Shown here: positions 48,444-61,920 of the stretch, in pieces
Layout of the letters: the number at the start of each line of letters is the position of its first letter
Position numbering within the stretch: position 1 is the first letter of the stretch
Assembly (NCBI GenBank): GCA_963978895.1
Contig: OZ022244.1
Location: 6,389,980 to 6,453,979, forward strand
Length of the DNA: 64,000 nt
Direction of reading: 5' to 3'
Source of the DNA: Erpobdella octoculata
Lineage: Eukaryota > Annelida > Clitellata > Hirudinida > Erpobdellidae
Notes under the pieces: generated by a model
The model's input: the letters and a program-made list of their open reading frames with translations, nothing else
Told to the model about the DNA's origin: nothing
Databases searched by the model: none
Translations under genes and position numbers: made by a program

Positions 48444-50045
48444 AATAATATTTGATATTTTGACTCAATTTGTTTTTATTTCAAGATTGGTATTTTAAAT
48501 ATTTATAAAAAAAATTAAAAAAAAAATCAGTCTCGCAAATTAACTATTCTGAATTCAGGGTAGTTTATACGCAAAATAACAATAAGCAAATCATTCATTC
48601 ATAAATGTTGTATTAAAATAATATTTTTATAAAACAATGTCGCCATAAAATTTTATAACTGTTTTAAAATTGTGTTTTTAGTTTTTAAAATTAACTTTCA
48701 CCTGCTAGTATATTTTTCCATACAACTAGCTTGCATCTATTCAAAACGTAACAAAATATGCGCTAAAAAGCGGTTGGGAATTTTAGCGATCATTATTTTT
48801 ATTAACATATCTGTTTTGCTTGATATTGTTACAATATCAGACATTCAATTTAAACAACAATTTTGCAGACCCTATTTAATTGAAATTGATATAAGACTGA
48901 ATGATATTGATTGATATGTTTTCTATTTTTTATTTCGTAGTTTTATTCATTCGTTCAAGTATTTTAATGTTAAAAACGTTGTTTTAACAAATTTTTTATA
49001 TTTTGTAACAATAATAAATTATTAAACTCTGCCAAAACAATTGATTAAAACGTTTTAGTTATTAGTATATTACATTTTTTTGTATCGAAAAATAAATTGT
49101 GCGCTTTCAATGTTAAACCCATTACTTCATTATCACAAACGTTGTCTGTATAGAATACTAAACACCACCGACTAAGAAGTCACAAGAGCATAAGTTGCTA
49201 CTCGAACGTATATATTTAGCTTGCCTAAAGTAAACAAAATTTTGTTAAATGATAACTTTTAATTTCAAAAACCGTTAATTATTGAAAATGCAAAACACAC
49301 TCTAGAGGCAGATCGTTTTAAAGCTGCACTAATAAAACTATAACAGATTTTAAAATAAACAAGTAAAGGAAAAATCGAATTTGTTAACACAAACTTTAAT
49401 TTCAAATACATTCGATTTAGAAATACGAAAAATGTTCAAATTATTTTTTTTAATTGAATCATGTATTGTCATCTAATATTAATCTATGCTGAAAGTTTCA
49501 GCTTCCTAGCTAGTCAAAAAGCTGGTTAAATTTTACATGCAAAATTTGCGTACAGAGAAAGCCACACACACACAAACAGAAATTGTAACATAAATAAAAG
49601 TTTGTAAAAACCTAAACATTAGAACAATTAACAAATTCATATAAATGTAGTGGATAACTAAATTGGCAGTTACAGCTTGCAAAACAGTTTCTATAAAACA
49701 AAGTGTGCGTTATTATTCCAAAAAAGAACCATTTTTTAATTTTTTATAGAGTTAGTTAAGCATTCAATGTTTATGCTCAAAAACCAACAATACAGAAATT
49801 ACTATTTGCTTTTTAACAAAATGCAACAATAGAGAAATGTATAGAATACTAAAGAGTTTTATTTTTTGCTTTGTTTCTAGTGTTAAAAATAAAATAAACA
49901 AATAAAGAAAAAACGAGTTTTTCAACATTTAGTTTTATTTCAATACACTCAATTTAGAAATACAAAAGATATTCAAATTAGGTTTTTTGGTTATAGCACG
50001 AGAATATCAATATATAGACAGATAATAGCTATAACTTCATCAATG
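48444..50045. other. AT-rich intergenic DNA, no gene seen
   Basis: Only chance frames. AAACACCACCGACTAAGAAG near 49162 belongs to a motif that recurs through the rest of the window (see the finding on 49-64 kb). Confidence 0.6.
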
Positions 50046-50051
50046 AAAGCC

Positions 50052-50160
50052 GATATTTTCAGGGATAATATTTTTCAAGGCCGATATTTTTAGGGCCACT
50101 AATTTCAAGGCCAAAATGTTTCGGGCCAAAATGTTTCGGGCCGAAATATTCAGGGCCGAT
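50052..50160. repeat. Short tandem repeat of about 17 bp
   Basis: Units of GGGCCAAAATGTTTC and AGGGCCGATATTT type, about six imperfect copies. Confidence 0.8.
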
Positions 50161-50179
50161 TTCATTAAATTCAACTGTG

Positions 50180-50905
50180 TGTAAAACCGTTGGAAAATCT
50201 TGACACATTTCATAGCCAAAACAAAGAACGAGATGGACCAAAGCTGTCGGGTTTCCTCAACGGAAAAAGTACACTTGATCAGATCATAAGACTTCAACAC
50301 GACATTGCATACAACGTGAGAAACAGATCGATTTAGAAAAAGCTTTCGATCTCTTCTGGAGGAGTGGTGTTCAAAAAGATGGGCATACTTGACGAATGCT
50401 CAATTGGCTGGTAGATTCTTTGCAAGACCGCAAGATACGTGTGAGAATTAGAGATACACTGTCAGAAGAGAAAACAATCGACAATGGAACTCCGCAAGGC
50501 AGCGTCCTGACTTCGTTGCTTTTCATTCTGCTAGTTGATGTTATTCCGAGACTTCCAAATGGCATAAAGCTGTAGTTGTAAGCAGATGACTGCGCCATCT
50601 GGACAAGCGGCAAAAATACAGAAAAATCATTTTCATCTCTTCAAAAGTACTTTGACAGAGTCGAGAGAGGGATTAGGGATTCAAGATCTCAGCAGGATAA
50701 TCCTCATTTGTATTTTTCTCTAAGATGTCAGATTTCATTTGAGAAGCCAACACTCAAACCTTAGAAATTGGCAACATCGGTCTTAAAAGAGCTAACAATG
50801 TTAGTTTTCTAGGCATTGTCTTTGACAAAAGACTAAACGGGAAGACAAAAACAAGAAAATAAATCAATATCTTGAGAGCCACCACAGGGCTAAACAAGTA
50901 AAAAC
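50180..50905 (+). pseudogene. Non-LTR (jockey-like) reverse transcriptase relic
   Basis: Plus-strand pieces in changing frames read GFLNGKSTLDQIIRLQHDI, KAFDLFW, LVDSLQDRKIRVRIRD, NGTPQGSVLTSLLFILLVD and ADDCAIWTSGKN. They are the ordered motifs of an APE-type non-LTR RT (the DQ..RL, GTPQGSVLSP-like and ADD blocks). There are several stops and frameshifts, and the endonuclease and 3' end are missing. Orientation and order are clear; the exact clade is not. Confidence 0.75.
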
Positions 50906-53350
50906 TATTTTCTTCTTTGTTTAACTTTGTTGTTGACTTTTTTTATTTGTTATAATGTTAGTTATAATAGACTAAAACATTGAAAGATGAAACGAGTTGA
51001 TAATAAACAAAAAACGTAACTGAAATTACAAACAAACTCTAATTAAAATAATTAAATATAAATTGAAATATTAAAACATAGCATAGTTTTTACATGATTA
51101 TTTAACGGAGCGTTGTTTAGAGTTTTTTGAGCTAATCAAAACGTCGAAAAAATTGTCATAAAATATTGTTAATTAAATCAAACCGTTATTTTGTATCAAT
51201 TTTTTTAAATTTTGCTGTTTAGTTTGAATTTCAACGGTTTGACAAACTAGTGAGCGCTATTTGTCAATGAAAAAAATTACTTTATTTTCAACTTCTTATG
51301 ACTCAGAAACAGTTAACAAATTAATAACCGTTGAAATATACAACAACACAAATATTTAATTCTTATCAATTTTAAGTGTTTAGTCTACTGTTTTTAATAT
51401 AAATTTTAAAAAGCTGTTATAAATGCATTTGATGTTACGCATTTTATTTCATGTGTTAGTCAATTGTCAACAATTAGTGTTTTATGAGATTTAATTATTA
51501 GTTGATAAACAAAACCAGGACAGTTTTTATAGCGCATTTAAGTCTGATCTCAATAGTTTACCGTTTTATTCAATGCATTGTTCTAATCAATAATGATTAC
51601 AACTCAAAGGTTTCGATAAAAATATAAAAGAAAAAAAGCAATTTTAATGCGTTATCCAAAAACGCTATAAAATTCATTTGTTATACTACGTGAACATTTG
51701 TAATTTTTGTATCTAAACTAAACCAAAATTAGATAGCATCGAGCAAGCTTTCATTATTGTTTTCAATTCTGACTATCAAAGATCGGTAAAACAAAATGTT
51801 GTTACCGTAATTAAGTTAAAATTGTTTTTAGAAATAAAAAAAAATATATTGTAAACAAACAAATTAAGGATGGTTTATGTGGTTAACGTAAATAAATTTT
51901 TAATTTTTGCATTTAATAAGTTTCTGAAAAAACACCACAAAATAAAAAAAATGGCGCGCTTAAATATTCGGTTAAATAATCTGCAATTAGAGCGGTTATG
52001 ATGAAGAAAGAATGATTAAGCACCTAATTATTTGGTTATATAAACTGCAAATAGAACGGTAATGAGATAGAGAAAAAGTCTCAACTTAACATGCAATCAT
52101 AAATGTTTTTTGACATAATCGCTGCACGTACAAAGTAACTTTTAAGCTAAATGTTAGCATTTGTGTAAAATGACAAAACGATCTCACCCAATTTTATTGA
52201 ATAAATTTAAAATGCAATTGTGTTTTTTTCTGAAAATTATATAACTTGCGTCAATTTCAAACGTTGAATTTTTTTCAAGAACTACGAATAGTTTTAAACA
52301 CAACCAAATATTTGCAACTTTAAGTTTTTTTATTTGAACGCTTTTATTTGTTAAAGTAAAAACTTCAGTTTAATTTTTAAATCTAATGATATGTAGCAGC
52401 ACATGTTTATATACAAATTTTATAAATTTGGCTTCAAATGGCTAAATTGATGTTAGCACAATTCAACCATTTTTAAAATGTACGTGTTTGCAAAACTCTT
52501 GCAAAAACACCACAAGATAGGAAAAAACGACTAGCTTAAATATTTTGTCACAAGTGAAAACATTGGCTTGAGATTTAAACTTTGTAACTTTTTGTATTTC
52601 CAAAGCGAAGGTGAGAGTGGTAGCTCTCAAACCAGATAAGCTTATTGTAAACTTTTGGTACAACTAGAAGTCAAAACTCTATGCTTTTTGACTATTAGTC
52701 CTTGAAATTGTTATATTTTTAAATATTTGCAAACAATAATTGCAAATTAAATAAAGATAAAACACTAACAATAAAAGAGAGCTCTGCACTGATCTCTTCG
52801 GAAAAAGAAGTGGTTTTGAGAAATGGCGCTGCACACAATGTCTTCAAAAAGTGCTTTAAAGGAGATACTGATGATAAAATCGCTTTCTCAGTTATGTTTT
52901 GTTTATTGAAGATACCGGCTTTTATCAGTAGAGGGTTCGTAACTGAATATATCGATTGACGGGGTGGAAACTTTTTCTTCTAAATTTTGAAGATTCGTAT
53001 ATTTATAATATTAAACATAATTATTTATTTTGATACTCATTCACGTTAACAAATTTTCAAAGCAGCATGTTTTATTAGTTACTGAGATCCGAGTTAATTG
53101 CTTTTGGGTCCAGAAAATATTGGCATTTATAAACTTAAATCTTTTAACAATTTAAAAAATTAATATATATTGAAACTCAATATCTGTTAATTGCATGGAA
53201 CAAATTTAGATGTTTGGCCAACTTGCATGTTTTGTGTGCAGGGAAGGTTTTTCCAACCAAATGAAATAATTTCTGCTAAAATACAAATTTAAAACTTTTT
53301 AATCTGCGTTTTTTGCCCCTTGAATTTGTTTAAATCATTTTTTGTAATTT
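50906..53350. other. AT-rich intergenic DNA, no gene seen
   Basis: Only short chance frames. It contains copies of the AAAACACCACAA-type motif near 51937 and 52505. Confidence 0.6.
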
Positions 53351-53351
53351 G

Positions 53352-53545
53352 ATGCGCCGTTGCACAGTGGTGAAAATAGTTATATATCAACATCCCGTCG
53401 TGGGTTCAAATCACAGTCGAGGCAATGTGTAATTCCGTTGAGCAAAGAATTCAATCACACTGCTCAGGCCAACTCATCCTTCCATCTTTCAGCTGTCAAT
53501 AAATGAGTACCAGTTCCACGACTGGAGGTAATAGGGTTTTATTGT
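53352..53545 (+). mobile_element. tRNA-derived SINE, second family
   Basis: GCGCCGTTGCACAGTGGTGA (A-box-like) and GTGGGTTCAAATCACAG (B box) head a 190-bp sequence with TAATTCCGTTGAGCAAAGAA in the body and CAATAAATGAGTACCAG near the end. It differs from the SINE at 15190 and 61665 but has the same plan. Confidence 0.7.
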
Positions 53546-53879
53546 TTTATAACATTGTAAACATCCACGATATAAGTAAAATTTTGGGTTTGTTTAAATT
53601 TTACAATAACTTGTTTTAGTATTTAAATTTTGCAATTAAATTTAAAAAAAAATATTTTTTAGTGCAAATAATAACGAAAGTAATATTTTAAAAACTGATC
53701 ATCTATTTAAATAAAAATAAAACGGTAAATGTGTTGCTAAATGCTAAACTAAAAAATGTCCTAACCATATGCTACTATATTTTAACAAGACATGGTAGAG
53801 AAAGTTATTTCAGCCCATCCTTTTTGGACAAAAACGACCTTTTACAATTAAAAAAGTGATTAAATAAATAATTTATAAA

Positions 53880-55630
53880 TTCATCAATCAATCTATCGAA
53901 ACTACAAAAAGCATCATCGACTAAAAATACAAAAAATCATAAAGAAATAAAGACATAATTCTGCCTTGATGTGGCTTTAAATTAAAAATCATTTTGGAAA
54001 AATTTTTAAAAATAATAATTGATTGATTTTTCCAGAAAAACTCAACAAAGTTTACATGCATGAACGTATGGGCGTCACATCAAGTTGTTTTGCACGCCTT
54101 TTCATCTAATTGTTATATTTGATGTATGAAAAATTACCATGCCCAAGTACCAAAAACTAATTTTTTACTGAACAGCTCACCAACCCACAATTTGTAAAAA
54201 AGAAAATTCTCTAAGTTACTCTGATAAAAATACTATAAAATATACAAATTAATTTGTTTAACCAACTATAAAAGTAAATATGAATCATCAATGAATAATA
54301 TTTGCTAAAATATTTGTTATTACTTTCGACATTGTTTATAAGATTTAGAAAAAACACCACCGATTCAAAACAACAACAATAATAAATATTTTTAATACCA
54401 TTAGATCTGCGACCGTGGTTTTATAATTTTGATTGAATGCTTTTATTTAACTTCACTCGTGTCTTTGTTTGTTCGTCTGTGGTGATCAAATTTTAGAAAA
54501 AAAGTCACCTACTTTTTGACCACCTAGAGCTTTAAAACTTTCAGCAAAACTTTATTCTGGATGACATTACATGAATTGAATGTTTTGCGACGTGAATTAG
54601 GCCTTAAATCAATTAAAATTATTTTGTCAAGAGTTCTACACATTTTTAAAACTTTAAAAATGTAACAATAAAATTGATAGTATTAACAAAATAACTTTAA
54701 ATAATTTAGTTGGAAAAATGATTAAAATCTTAGGTTTGTCTTATTTTGTTTATTAAATAAATATATTGACAGGAATATATTTAAATGCTGTGAATGAGCT
54801 ATTAATTTATAGTTATATTGTCAATAATACAGTACGACTATTTCATTCAGCGCAAGTTAACATTTTAATTGTTATCACATTGTCATCTGCATAAGTAGTA
54901 AAATCTAGCTTTGTCATCAGCAAAGGTTTTAAGGGTGACTAAATACTTAGGCTGATGTTTGAACATTTTTGTTGCAATTTGAATTTAATTTTTTCAAATT
55001 CTTTTTAATGTCATTTTTAGTTTCGTATGTTGTTCTATTTAACGACCTTTTGACTTTTTCAATTTTCATTGTGACCTATTTTTTGATTGTAACTTATTGA
55101 TTGTTTTGTAGAGGTTAATTGTTTTATTAACCTCGTTGGATAACTAATCGTACAAAAAACAAAACATCAAATCCCACTATAGAACTAAAGTAATAAAAAA
55201 AAACCTCTATTGAATCGGCAAAAATTCAGACAAATGTTTACAATGAGTAATTGTCTGGATAATTTTTTAAATGGTTTAATTTTCAGGTTTTTAGTTTCAT
55301 GATAAAAAAAACTGTGAAATCGTGGTAATGTTTTATGGTTCTGAATTTTAAAAACTCAAGCTGTTTTGTAAACATGATCAGCACAAAATCATTGTTTGCT
55401 GGTTATACATCACAAAAGAAAATCTAATGCCCTACGTACATAATTGGTCAGCAGTCAGTTAACGGCAGATTTTTTATGATTGACTTTTGCATTTTTTTAC
55501 AAGTGTTAAAATTTTAAGACAATTGAAATTTGAAGAAAACACTTTTACAAAGCATATTGAAAAAAAAAACAAGTTGTTTTATTAGTTCAACAATAACGGG
55601 TTTGTTCATGGTATTTTTATTAATTATACA
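53880..55630. repeat. First copy of a diverged direct duplication
   Basis: Blocks such as TTTTTCATCTAATTGTTATA, ACAAATTAATTTGTT, AAAGTAAATATGAATCATCA and ATTGGTCAGCAGTCAGTTAA recur in the same order at 59540-60375. No gene is inside. Confidence 0.75.
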
Positions 55631-55811
55631 ATATTTGTTAATATAATAAAACAAAAATAATAGTACACATCGAAAAACAATTATTATTTAAAACTCACAA
55701 AAAACCTAAAAATTCAATCATTTTGAAACTCTAACCAAACACCACTTAATAAATGCAGCAAGTTTTATAAATTGACAAAAGTCTAAACAGCGGCGGTACG
55801 TGGTTTTTTTT

Positions 55812-56622
55812 TCTTTTTTTTTATAATAGTTTATAGTCCTTTACACCAAGTGTTTTAAGACTGAAACGGCTGTGTCAGAAGCACCTAAGCACTTCCAGTC
55901 GTGGATCATAATTTGATCCTTTTAACTTTTCCCTCCTCCTTTCTCCAGGTTTGGGACTGGCTTGCAAAAGCAAGGCGGAGTTAAGGTACGTGGTTTCATT
56001 TGGTTTACTTTTTATCGGTAGTTGATATCTTTCTAAGTTGTGTTTTAGGTAGTGTTTGTTAGTAGAACAATACAAACCATATAAAATTAGATTACACAAA
56101 TATTTTCGTTTTACGTTATTACAAAGAAAATTAAATTGTCCATATATGTTTTGTAAACAGCTCTAATAAAATAAAACCAACTGGTTAATAAAACAAAACT
56201 TCAAAAATTTAATCATTTTGAAACTCCAAGCAAACACCACTAAGTAAAAAAAAAAGATTTTAAAAGCGTCGCTGCAAACGCCGAAAAATATTTCCAACAA
56301 AAACCCAATCGCTTAATTTGCAAAAAAGGCTCGCTGAAGCGGAAAGGAGGCGGCGGAGCGATATGAAGATCATCCGAGGCTGGTTAAATTGCTAGCTGCA
56401 GGGGAGGTCGATTTGCCGGTCCTTGTCCAACTTATTGCACTTCATTAGTTGGCGGGCTGGATTGAGTCGAGCCATATGCCCACGAAAGCCTTGTGCTTTT
56501 CGGTGGCCTCCCTGCCTCAAAGCCAACATAAACACGTCACCAAACACTCAATCATAAATACCGTTTAAATTTTCTTATTGACAGATACAGACGTTAATTA
56601 AACCACACACACACACTCACAC
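55812..56622. repeat. Repeat blocks X and Y, plus orientation
   Basis: Block X (55812-55992) has ATAGTTTATAGTCCTTTACA and CTCCAGGTTTGGGACTGGCT. Block Y (56335-56622) has CCGAGGCTGGTTAAATTGCT, CGATTTGCCGGTCCTTGTCC and AAGCCAACATAAACACGTCA. Both are found again, reversed, at 61150-62045. GC content is higher than in the surroundings. Confidence 0.8.
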
Positions 56623-57676
56623 ACACGTTTACTTGTTTCGTGTTATCCATTTTAGCTGAACTTTGGTGGGATTTTTTTCTGTGGCGTATTTTACATTCTT
56701 ATAAACTTTCAAATCATAAAATGGTATGCAGTTAATTGTCTGTTTTTTTTAAAGTTAATGTCTTGATAACAAATTTAAAATGAATGTGATTAGGTGTGAG
56801 CAATGATTGGCTGTGTCACAGTTAAAAAAGTTTAAATAAACATACTCATTGAACCTAAAAGAAAAAAATGTAAGAGTCAGTAAACTGCTGTCTGTAACAT
56901 GTAACTGAATTTTTTAATATGCATATTTGTTAATTAATAAAACATAAATAGTTTTATTATTGTAATTGCTCTAAAAATACAATAAAATCACTAATTTATT
57001 GTGAAAAAAGTCTATATTGAAAGTGATTTGATCAATTTTAATATATAAGAGTTATTTGGTATACATAAAAAAATAGATTTTCTTTAAAATATAAATGCAC
57101 ACATCCTAAAACGTATCATATTAATCATACTTGTTTTATTTATTTCTGTTACAACAATAAATACTTCTAGTCATTATAAAGCAATAAAACGGTAACCTAA
57201 ACAAATTCAAAATTTTAACTTAGTTGAACATTAGTAAATTCAAAAACAAAATTAAAGGTACATTCAACCATTTGTAGTATGCAAATCTTTCCATAAGTTC
57301 TAATGTATTCCTAATGCGGAAAGAATAATGTGGCACTTAAGCTGGTAAGACTCTTTTGTTTCAAACATGACTGTTGTGAGCAAGTATTGAAAAACATAAA
57401 TTTAATTTTATTAATTTTTCCTTCAAGAATTTGAAATTATTCAAGCAGCGAAAATATTTGATTTGCAATTACTAGTGGTTGAAAATTTTGAACATCTAGT
57501 TTCAAGTTTGGTTGTTTTCTACGATTCTTTCAAAGTCATATTTATGTATTTGCATGGAAAATGCTTGAAATAATTATAAAAAAAGTTCCATACGGATATT
57601 CTGTTTAAATCAAACGCATTGTTTTTTGAGCAGTTTATATCAATTTCATACCTATCTCCCTACTTCTCCTTCCTCC
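56623..57676. other. AT-rich DNA, no gene seen
   Basis: Nothing assignable between the Y block and the TCA microsatellite. Confidence 0.6.
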
Positions 57677-57682
57677 TCCTCC

Positions 57683-57724
<42 letters not shown>

Positions 57725-57830
57725 GCATCGTCGTCGTCGTCGTCATCATCATCGTCATAGTCATCATCGTCATTGTCATCGCATTCATCGTCATTGTCGT
57801 CGACATCGTCATCGTTACCATCATCACCAC
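57677..57830. repeat. (TCA)n / (TCG)n microsatellite
   Basis: ATC/TCA trinucleotides grading into CGTCGTCGT and CATCGTCATTGTC. Ile/Val and Met frames are chance products. Confidence 0.95.
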
Positions 57831-59539
57831 CACTTCCACTTCAATGTCCATCTCCACTTTTACATTCATCTTCACAACCACACCATAGATAAGATGATAT
57901 ATCAAGATATTAATGGCCATACAGACTAAAATAAAAGTTTGTCAGATGGATTTTATTATAAGCTGTTCGCCTTCGTATAGTTTGCATTTTCAAAAACTAC
58001 CGTTTATTAAAACATACAAAATAGTTTTAATAAAATAGTTTTTGTTAGTTAATTAGAAACAATTGTTTTGTAATTGAAAATGTTATTTGTAAATTCTAGA
58101 ATTATTTAATGTCTAAACACAACGTGACAAGAACCAGAAGCAATTTAACACTTTTAACGTATACTTGAAACAAAAGTTAAAATTTCAGTTTTAAAACTTT
58201 GGAGAAACACCACCGTCTGAAAAATCACAAAAGCATAAGTAGCCACTGTGTTTTCAGTAGCCTCAACGGTCCCCATTCACCTTCCATTAATACCACACTT
58301 TATATAACCGGGCCATATTTGTAGCTTTTTTTACCATAAATTAGTTTTCTAATGAAGGAACTGAGGAATATTTGCAAGAGGCGGGCAAGCCTATTCTTTC
58401 TCATTTGTCGCGGGTGTTCACTAAGCCAATAAAATGTTTTTGAAGTTTCTTGCGTGAAATTGGATACCTAAAATACAATTTCCAGTTAGCTCTATTTTAT
58501 TTCAAATCATAAAAATTAAAAAATGTCATTTTATATAGACTGAAAAATACAAAAATGCTTTATTTGGAAAGGTATAAATCTCGGAAACAACCAAACTATC
58601 CGACTGCAAAATTAACCATATGAGTTAATGCCAATAAGTCGCTCTTTAACTTAAACTTCAAAGTTTAATAACATTTTAAAACTGTATTACACCTATAAGT
58701 GTATGTTATAATTCACTGTTTGGTTTGATCTTTAAAAAGAAATTTTCTTTTTTTGGAATTTGTCAACAAGTTTGTGAGGATATTGCTTTTCGTAATTTCG
58801 AAATTTTGTTTTACTTATTGTGGACACTAATCAAATATAACATAAACATAGGTATTCAATGAACATATTTAAGCGCTCATTGTGTATTCACAACAAATTG
58901 CTATACAGGAACAGTTAATCGCTTTTTAACACACTTCAACAATGGAAACCGGTATAGAATTTTGAATAGATTAATTGTTTTATTTGTTTATAGTGTTAAA
59001 AATAAAAATTAAACTTTTTATTTTATTACTTTGTAAAAACACCACCCATTGATTTGCAACAATTGTATAAAAAGCCACAGCTACCTGTGCACTCAGCAAG
59101 CGGTTTATCGCTGACCTTGTTTTTTCAAATTATAACACCTTAAAAAACTGTTTACGTTACGGCCGATGTATACGTTTCGTCGATTTTCTCTTAAATATCT
59201 TTCTGAGCTATTTCGTTTTTATTGCGAGTGGACTTGCGTGCCTGTTATATTTATTAACTATTATATTTGTTCAATTAATATTATATTAACACTTAAAACA
59301 ACTCTGTACGTTACGGCCGGTGTATATTTCGGCGCATGAATTTGTCGATTTTCTCTTAAATATCTTTCTGAACTATTTTATTTTCGGTGCAGATTGACTT
59401 GCGTGCCTGTTTTACTTGAATACTGTCTTTGCTTATTTACGCGTTAACGACTTTTTCAAGTTTTTGTGTTGGTCGACAAAGTTCGAGTTATCGCCCAGCA
59501 TGGACGACGTAGTTAAAACTCGCATCAGTAATTGAAGTT
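57831..59539. other. AT-rich DNA with a 170-bp direct repeat
   Basis: TTACGGCCGATGTATACGTTT, shortened in the second copy, with CGATTTTCTCTTAAATATCT and GACTTGCGTGCCTGTT occurs twice, near 59155 and 59310. No gene is seen. Confidence 0.6.
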
Positions 59540-59743
59540 GTTTATACTTATAAAACTACAAATGCATCCTCTACTGAAAAAGCATAAAATTATAAATAAA
59601 AAAAACTCTGCAGAGATGTGGTTGTAAATTATAACTCATTTTGGATAATTTAAAAAAAATAATTTATTGATTTTTCCAGGAACAATCAATCAAGTTTCAA
59701 AAGAACTCTATTTTACATTCACAAACGTATGGACGTCACACCA

Positions 59744-59778
<35 letters not shown>

Positions 59779-59951
59779 TACGCTTTTTCATCTAATTGTT
59801 ATATTAAAAGCTAATTTTCTACTGGAAAACTCACCAATCCACAATCCGTTAAAAAATTCTATAAGTTACTAGAATAAAACTAATATAAAGTATACAAATT
59901 AACTTTGTCAACAAACTCTAAAAGTAAATATGAATCATCAATGTAACCTCG

Positions 59952-59993
<42 letters not shown>

Positions 59994-60375
59994 TCTAAAT
60001 TTTGCATATATTACAAAAAAAAAAACTCAATACTACAATCTAGAATATAAATTGATTAAAAACGCTTCTGAGCTATTTATGGTTTTATTTAAAAGATCTG
60101 AGTTTTATAAACAAACTTTGTTTGTGAACACAAACATGATCTACAAAAAACGTTTCAAGATGGCTGTATAGCACAAAAGAAATGTTGACATTTGACGTGA
60201 TTGGTCAGCAATCAGTTAACAACACATTCCATTGTTTGATGTTCTGGGTTTAAGTAAGAATATTCTAAAACAATTGACATTGAAAAAAAAACAATTTGCA
60301 AAATATAGCTACAAAAACAAGTTGTTGTGTTAATTTAGAAAAACTAGTTTGTTTGTGGTAATTAATTGGTAATAT
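59540..60375. repeat. Second copy of the diverged direct duplication
   Basis: Matches 53880-55630 in order and orientation with shorter spacing, plus two poly-T tracts (near 59748-59777 and 59956-59990) absent from the first copy. Confidence 0.75.
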
Positions 60376-60652
60376 GCAACTATTTTTGGTTAAAAATAAG
60401 CAACAATAGCAAATTATACTCAAACATATTTATTTATTCGCAAACAGAAGGGCCAATCGGCCTCTAATACCAATAAACGAAATATGTACCTACACATACT
60501 CAGTTGCAAATCGTAAATTGTTAAGATGTTAGAAATATACAATAGCAAGGTATGCTCGCATATAACATATTGAATAAGATATTAAATCTTGTAACTATTT
60601 AAATATTGCATTTATGGATCGGTTAAACCTGACAAATTGTTGTTCTTAACGC

Positions 60653-60973
60653 TTATACATAATGCCGTGAAGTTGAAACTTCCACCGCAATCTTCAAAAT
60701 CCCTCTAAATACGTCCAAAAATCTGTTCATGTGACATCCAGATCTGCTAATGTATTTGTCTAATAGTTCTGTTAGTTCGGCCGGCTTCTGGGGGTTTTGT
60801 ATGACCACGGCGATTTTGTCCAGTTTCGACAATTTTTGTCTGTCTACTAGCCCTAGTAGTTTGGCTTTCGGGCACCATTTTTCCGACTGCTCAGCCGAAA
60901 TGACAAAATTAGGACAAATGTGTAGGAGCCGACAAGAAGTACTTATATGCTTCTTACTTTCAGCCATTTTCAA
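60653..60973 (-). CDS. Unidentified 106-residue protein, possible TE ORF
   Basis: The minus-strand frame starts MKMAESKKHISTSCRLLHIC and continues QSEKWCPKAKLLGLVDRQKL, DKIAVVIQNPQKPAELTELL, DKYISRSGCHMNRFLDVFRG to a stop. It has ordinary globular composition, unlike the chance frames around it. The first 15 or so codons (MAESKKHISTSCR) also match the start of blocks X at 61255-61295 (LAVCRKHISISCR) and, more weakly, 55868-55906, so the start belongs to a repeated family. I do not recognise a domain. A fragment of an unrecognised transposon is the likeliest explanation. Confidence 0.4.
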   Translation of the reverse strand: MKMAESKKHISTSCRLLHICPNFVISAEQSEKWCPKAKLLGLVDRQKLSKLDKIAVVIQNPQKPAELTELLDKYISRSGCHMNRFLDVFRGILKIAVEVSTSRHYV

Positions 60974-61337
60974 TCATAAAACCCTTGGCGTTAAAACGTT
61001 TTTTTTTTTTTGTTTGTTAACAATAAATTATAATTTTATACCAGTCAAGTTTTTGTTAATTGTATTTCATTGTCTCCATCACAGATGGAACTTGCTTATT
61101 AAAAAAATATATTAAAACACCATTGATTCAAAAAGATAGATGCCATTATTAATCTCAAAACATCAATTATTTTGAAAACTCCGCCTCGCTAATTGCGAGC
61201 CAGTCCCAAGCCTGGATAAAGGAGGAGGAACAGTTAAAAGGAACAAATTTTGATCCACGACAGGAAATACTTATGTGCTTCCTACATACAGCCAATTCAG
61301 TCTTAAAACACTTAGTGTAGAGGACTATAAACTATCA

Positions 61338-61366
61338 TAAAAAAAAAAAAAAAAAAAAAAAAAAAT
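61338..61366. repeat. Poly-A tract
   Basis: About 28 A in a row next to block X. Confidence 0.9.
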
Positions 61367-61664
61367 TATTTTGAACTTGCAGTTTAGTGAACATTGTAAT
61401 TGGATAATGTTAGCAAATGGCTTGGTATTTTTAAACACAATTTTGACAATAAAACTCACTACTAGTAATCAGTTTATTAACCGATAATTGTTTTGTTTAA
61501 CGTCTGTATCTGTCAATAAGACAATTTAGACGGTATGTATGATTGAGTGTTTGGTGACGTGTTTATGTTGGCTTTGAGGCAGGAAGGCCACTGAAAGCAC
61601 AAGGCTTTTGTGGGCACATGGCTCAACTCACTCCAGCCCGCCACATTTTATTCACATATTAGTG

Positions 61665-61920
61665 GGACGTGTTGGTCTAGTGGTGTAGATACCGGCTTTG
61701 AGAGTCGTAGGACCCGGGTTCGATTCCCGGTCCAGGCACGTAATTTCCTTGAGCAAGAAACTAACTCACATGTGCTCACGTAAACTCAGCGTTATCTAGG
61801 GTTAACTTCTCATGTCTATGAAAATAGCGTGTTTTTCGAAGTCTCCAATTCCAAAGGAACCTTCGTAAGCGCCTCTGACTTATCTGGCGCTATATAAATA
61901 AACTCATTTCATTTCATTTT
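61665..61920 (+). mobile_element. tRNA-derived SINE
   Basis: The head GTTGGTCTAGTGGTGTAGAT (A box) and GGGTTCGATTCCCGG (B box) resembles a tRNA. The body has GTAATTTCCTTGAGCAAGAA, the tail GGCGCTATATAAATA and ATTTC repeats. It lies inside the Y block, where flanking sequence matches the uninterrupted Y at 56440. Same family as 15190-15500. Confidence 0.9.

Noticed and set aside
57619..57920. Ile/Val-rich and Met-rich membrane-like ORFs
   Set aside because: Products of TCA/TCG trinucleotide repeats.
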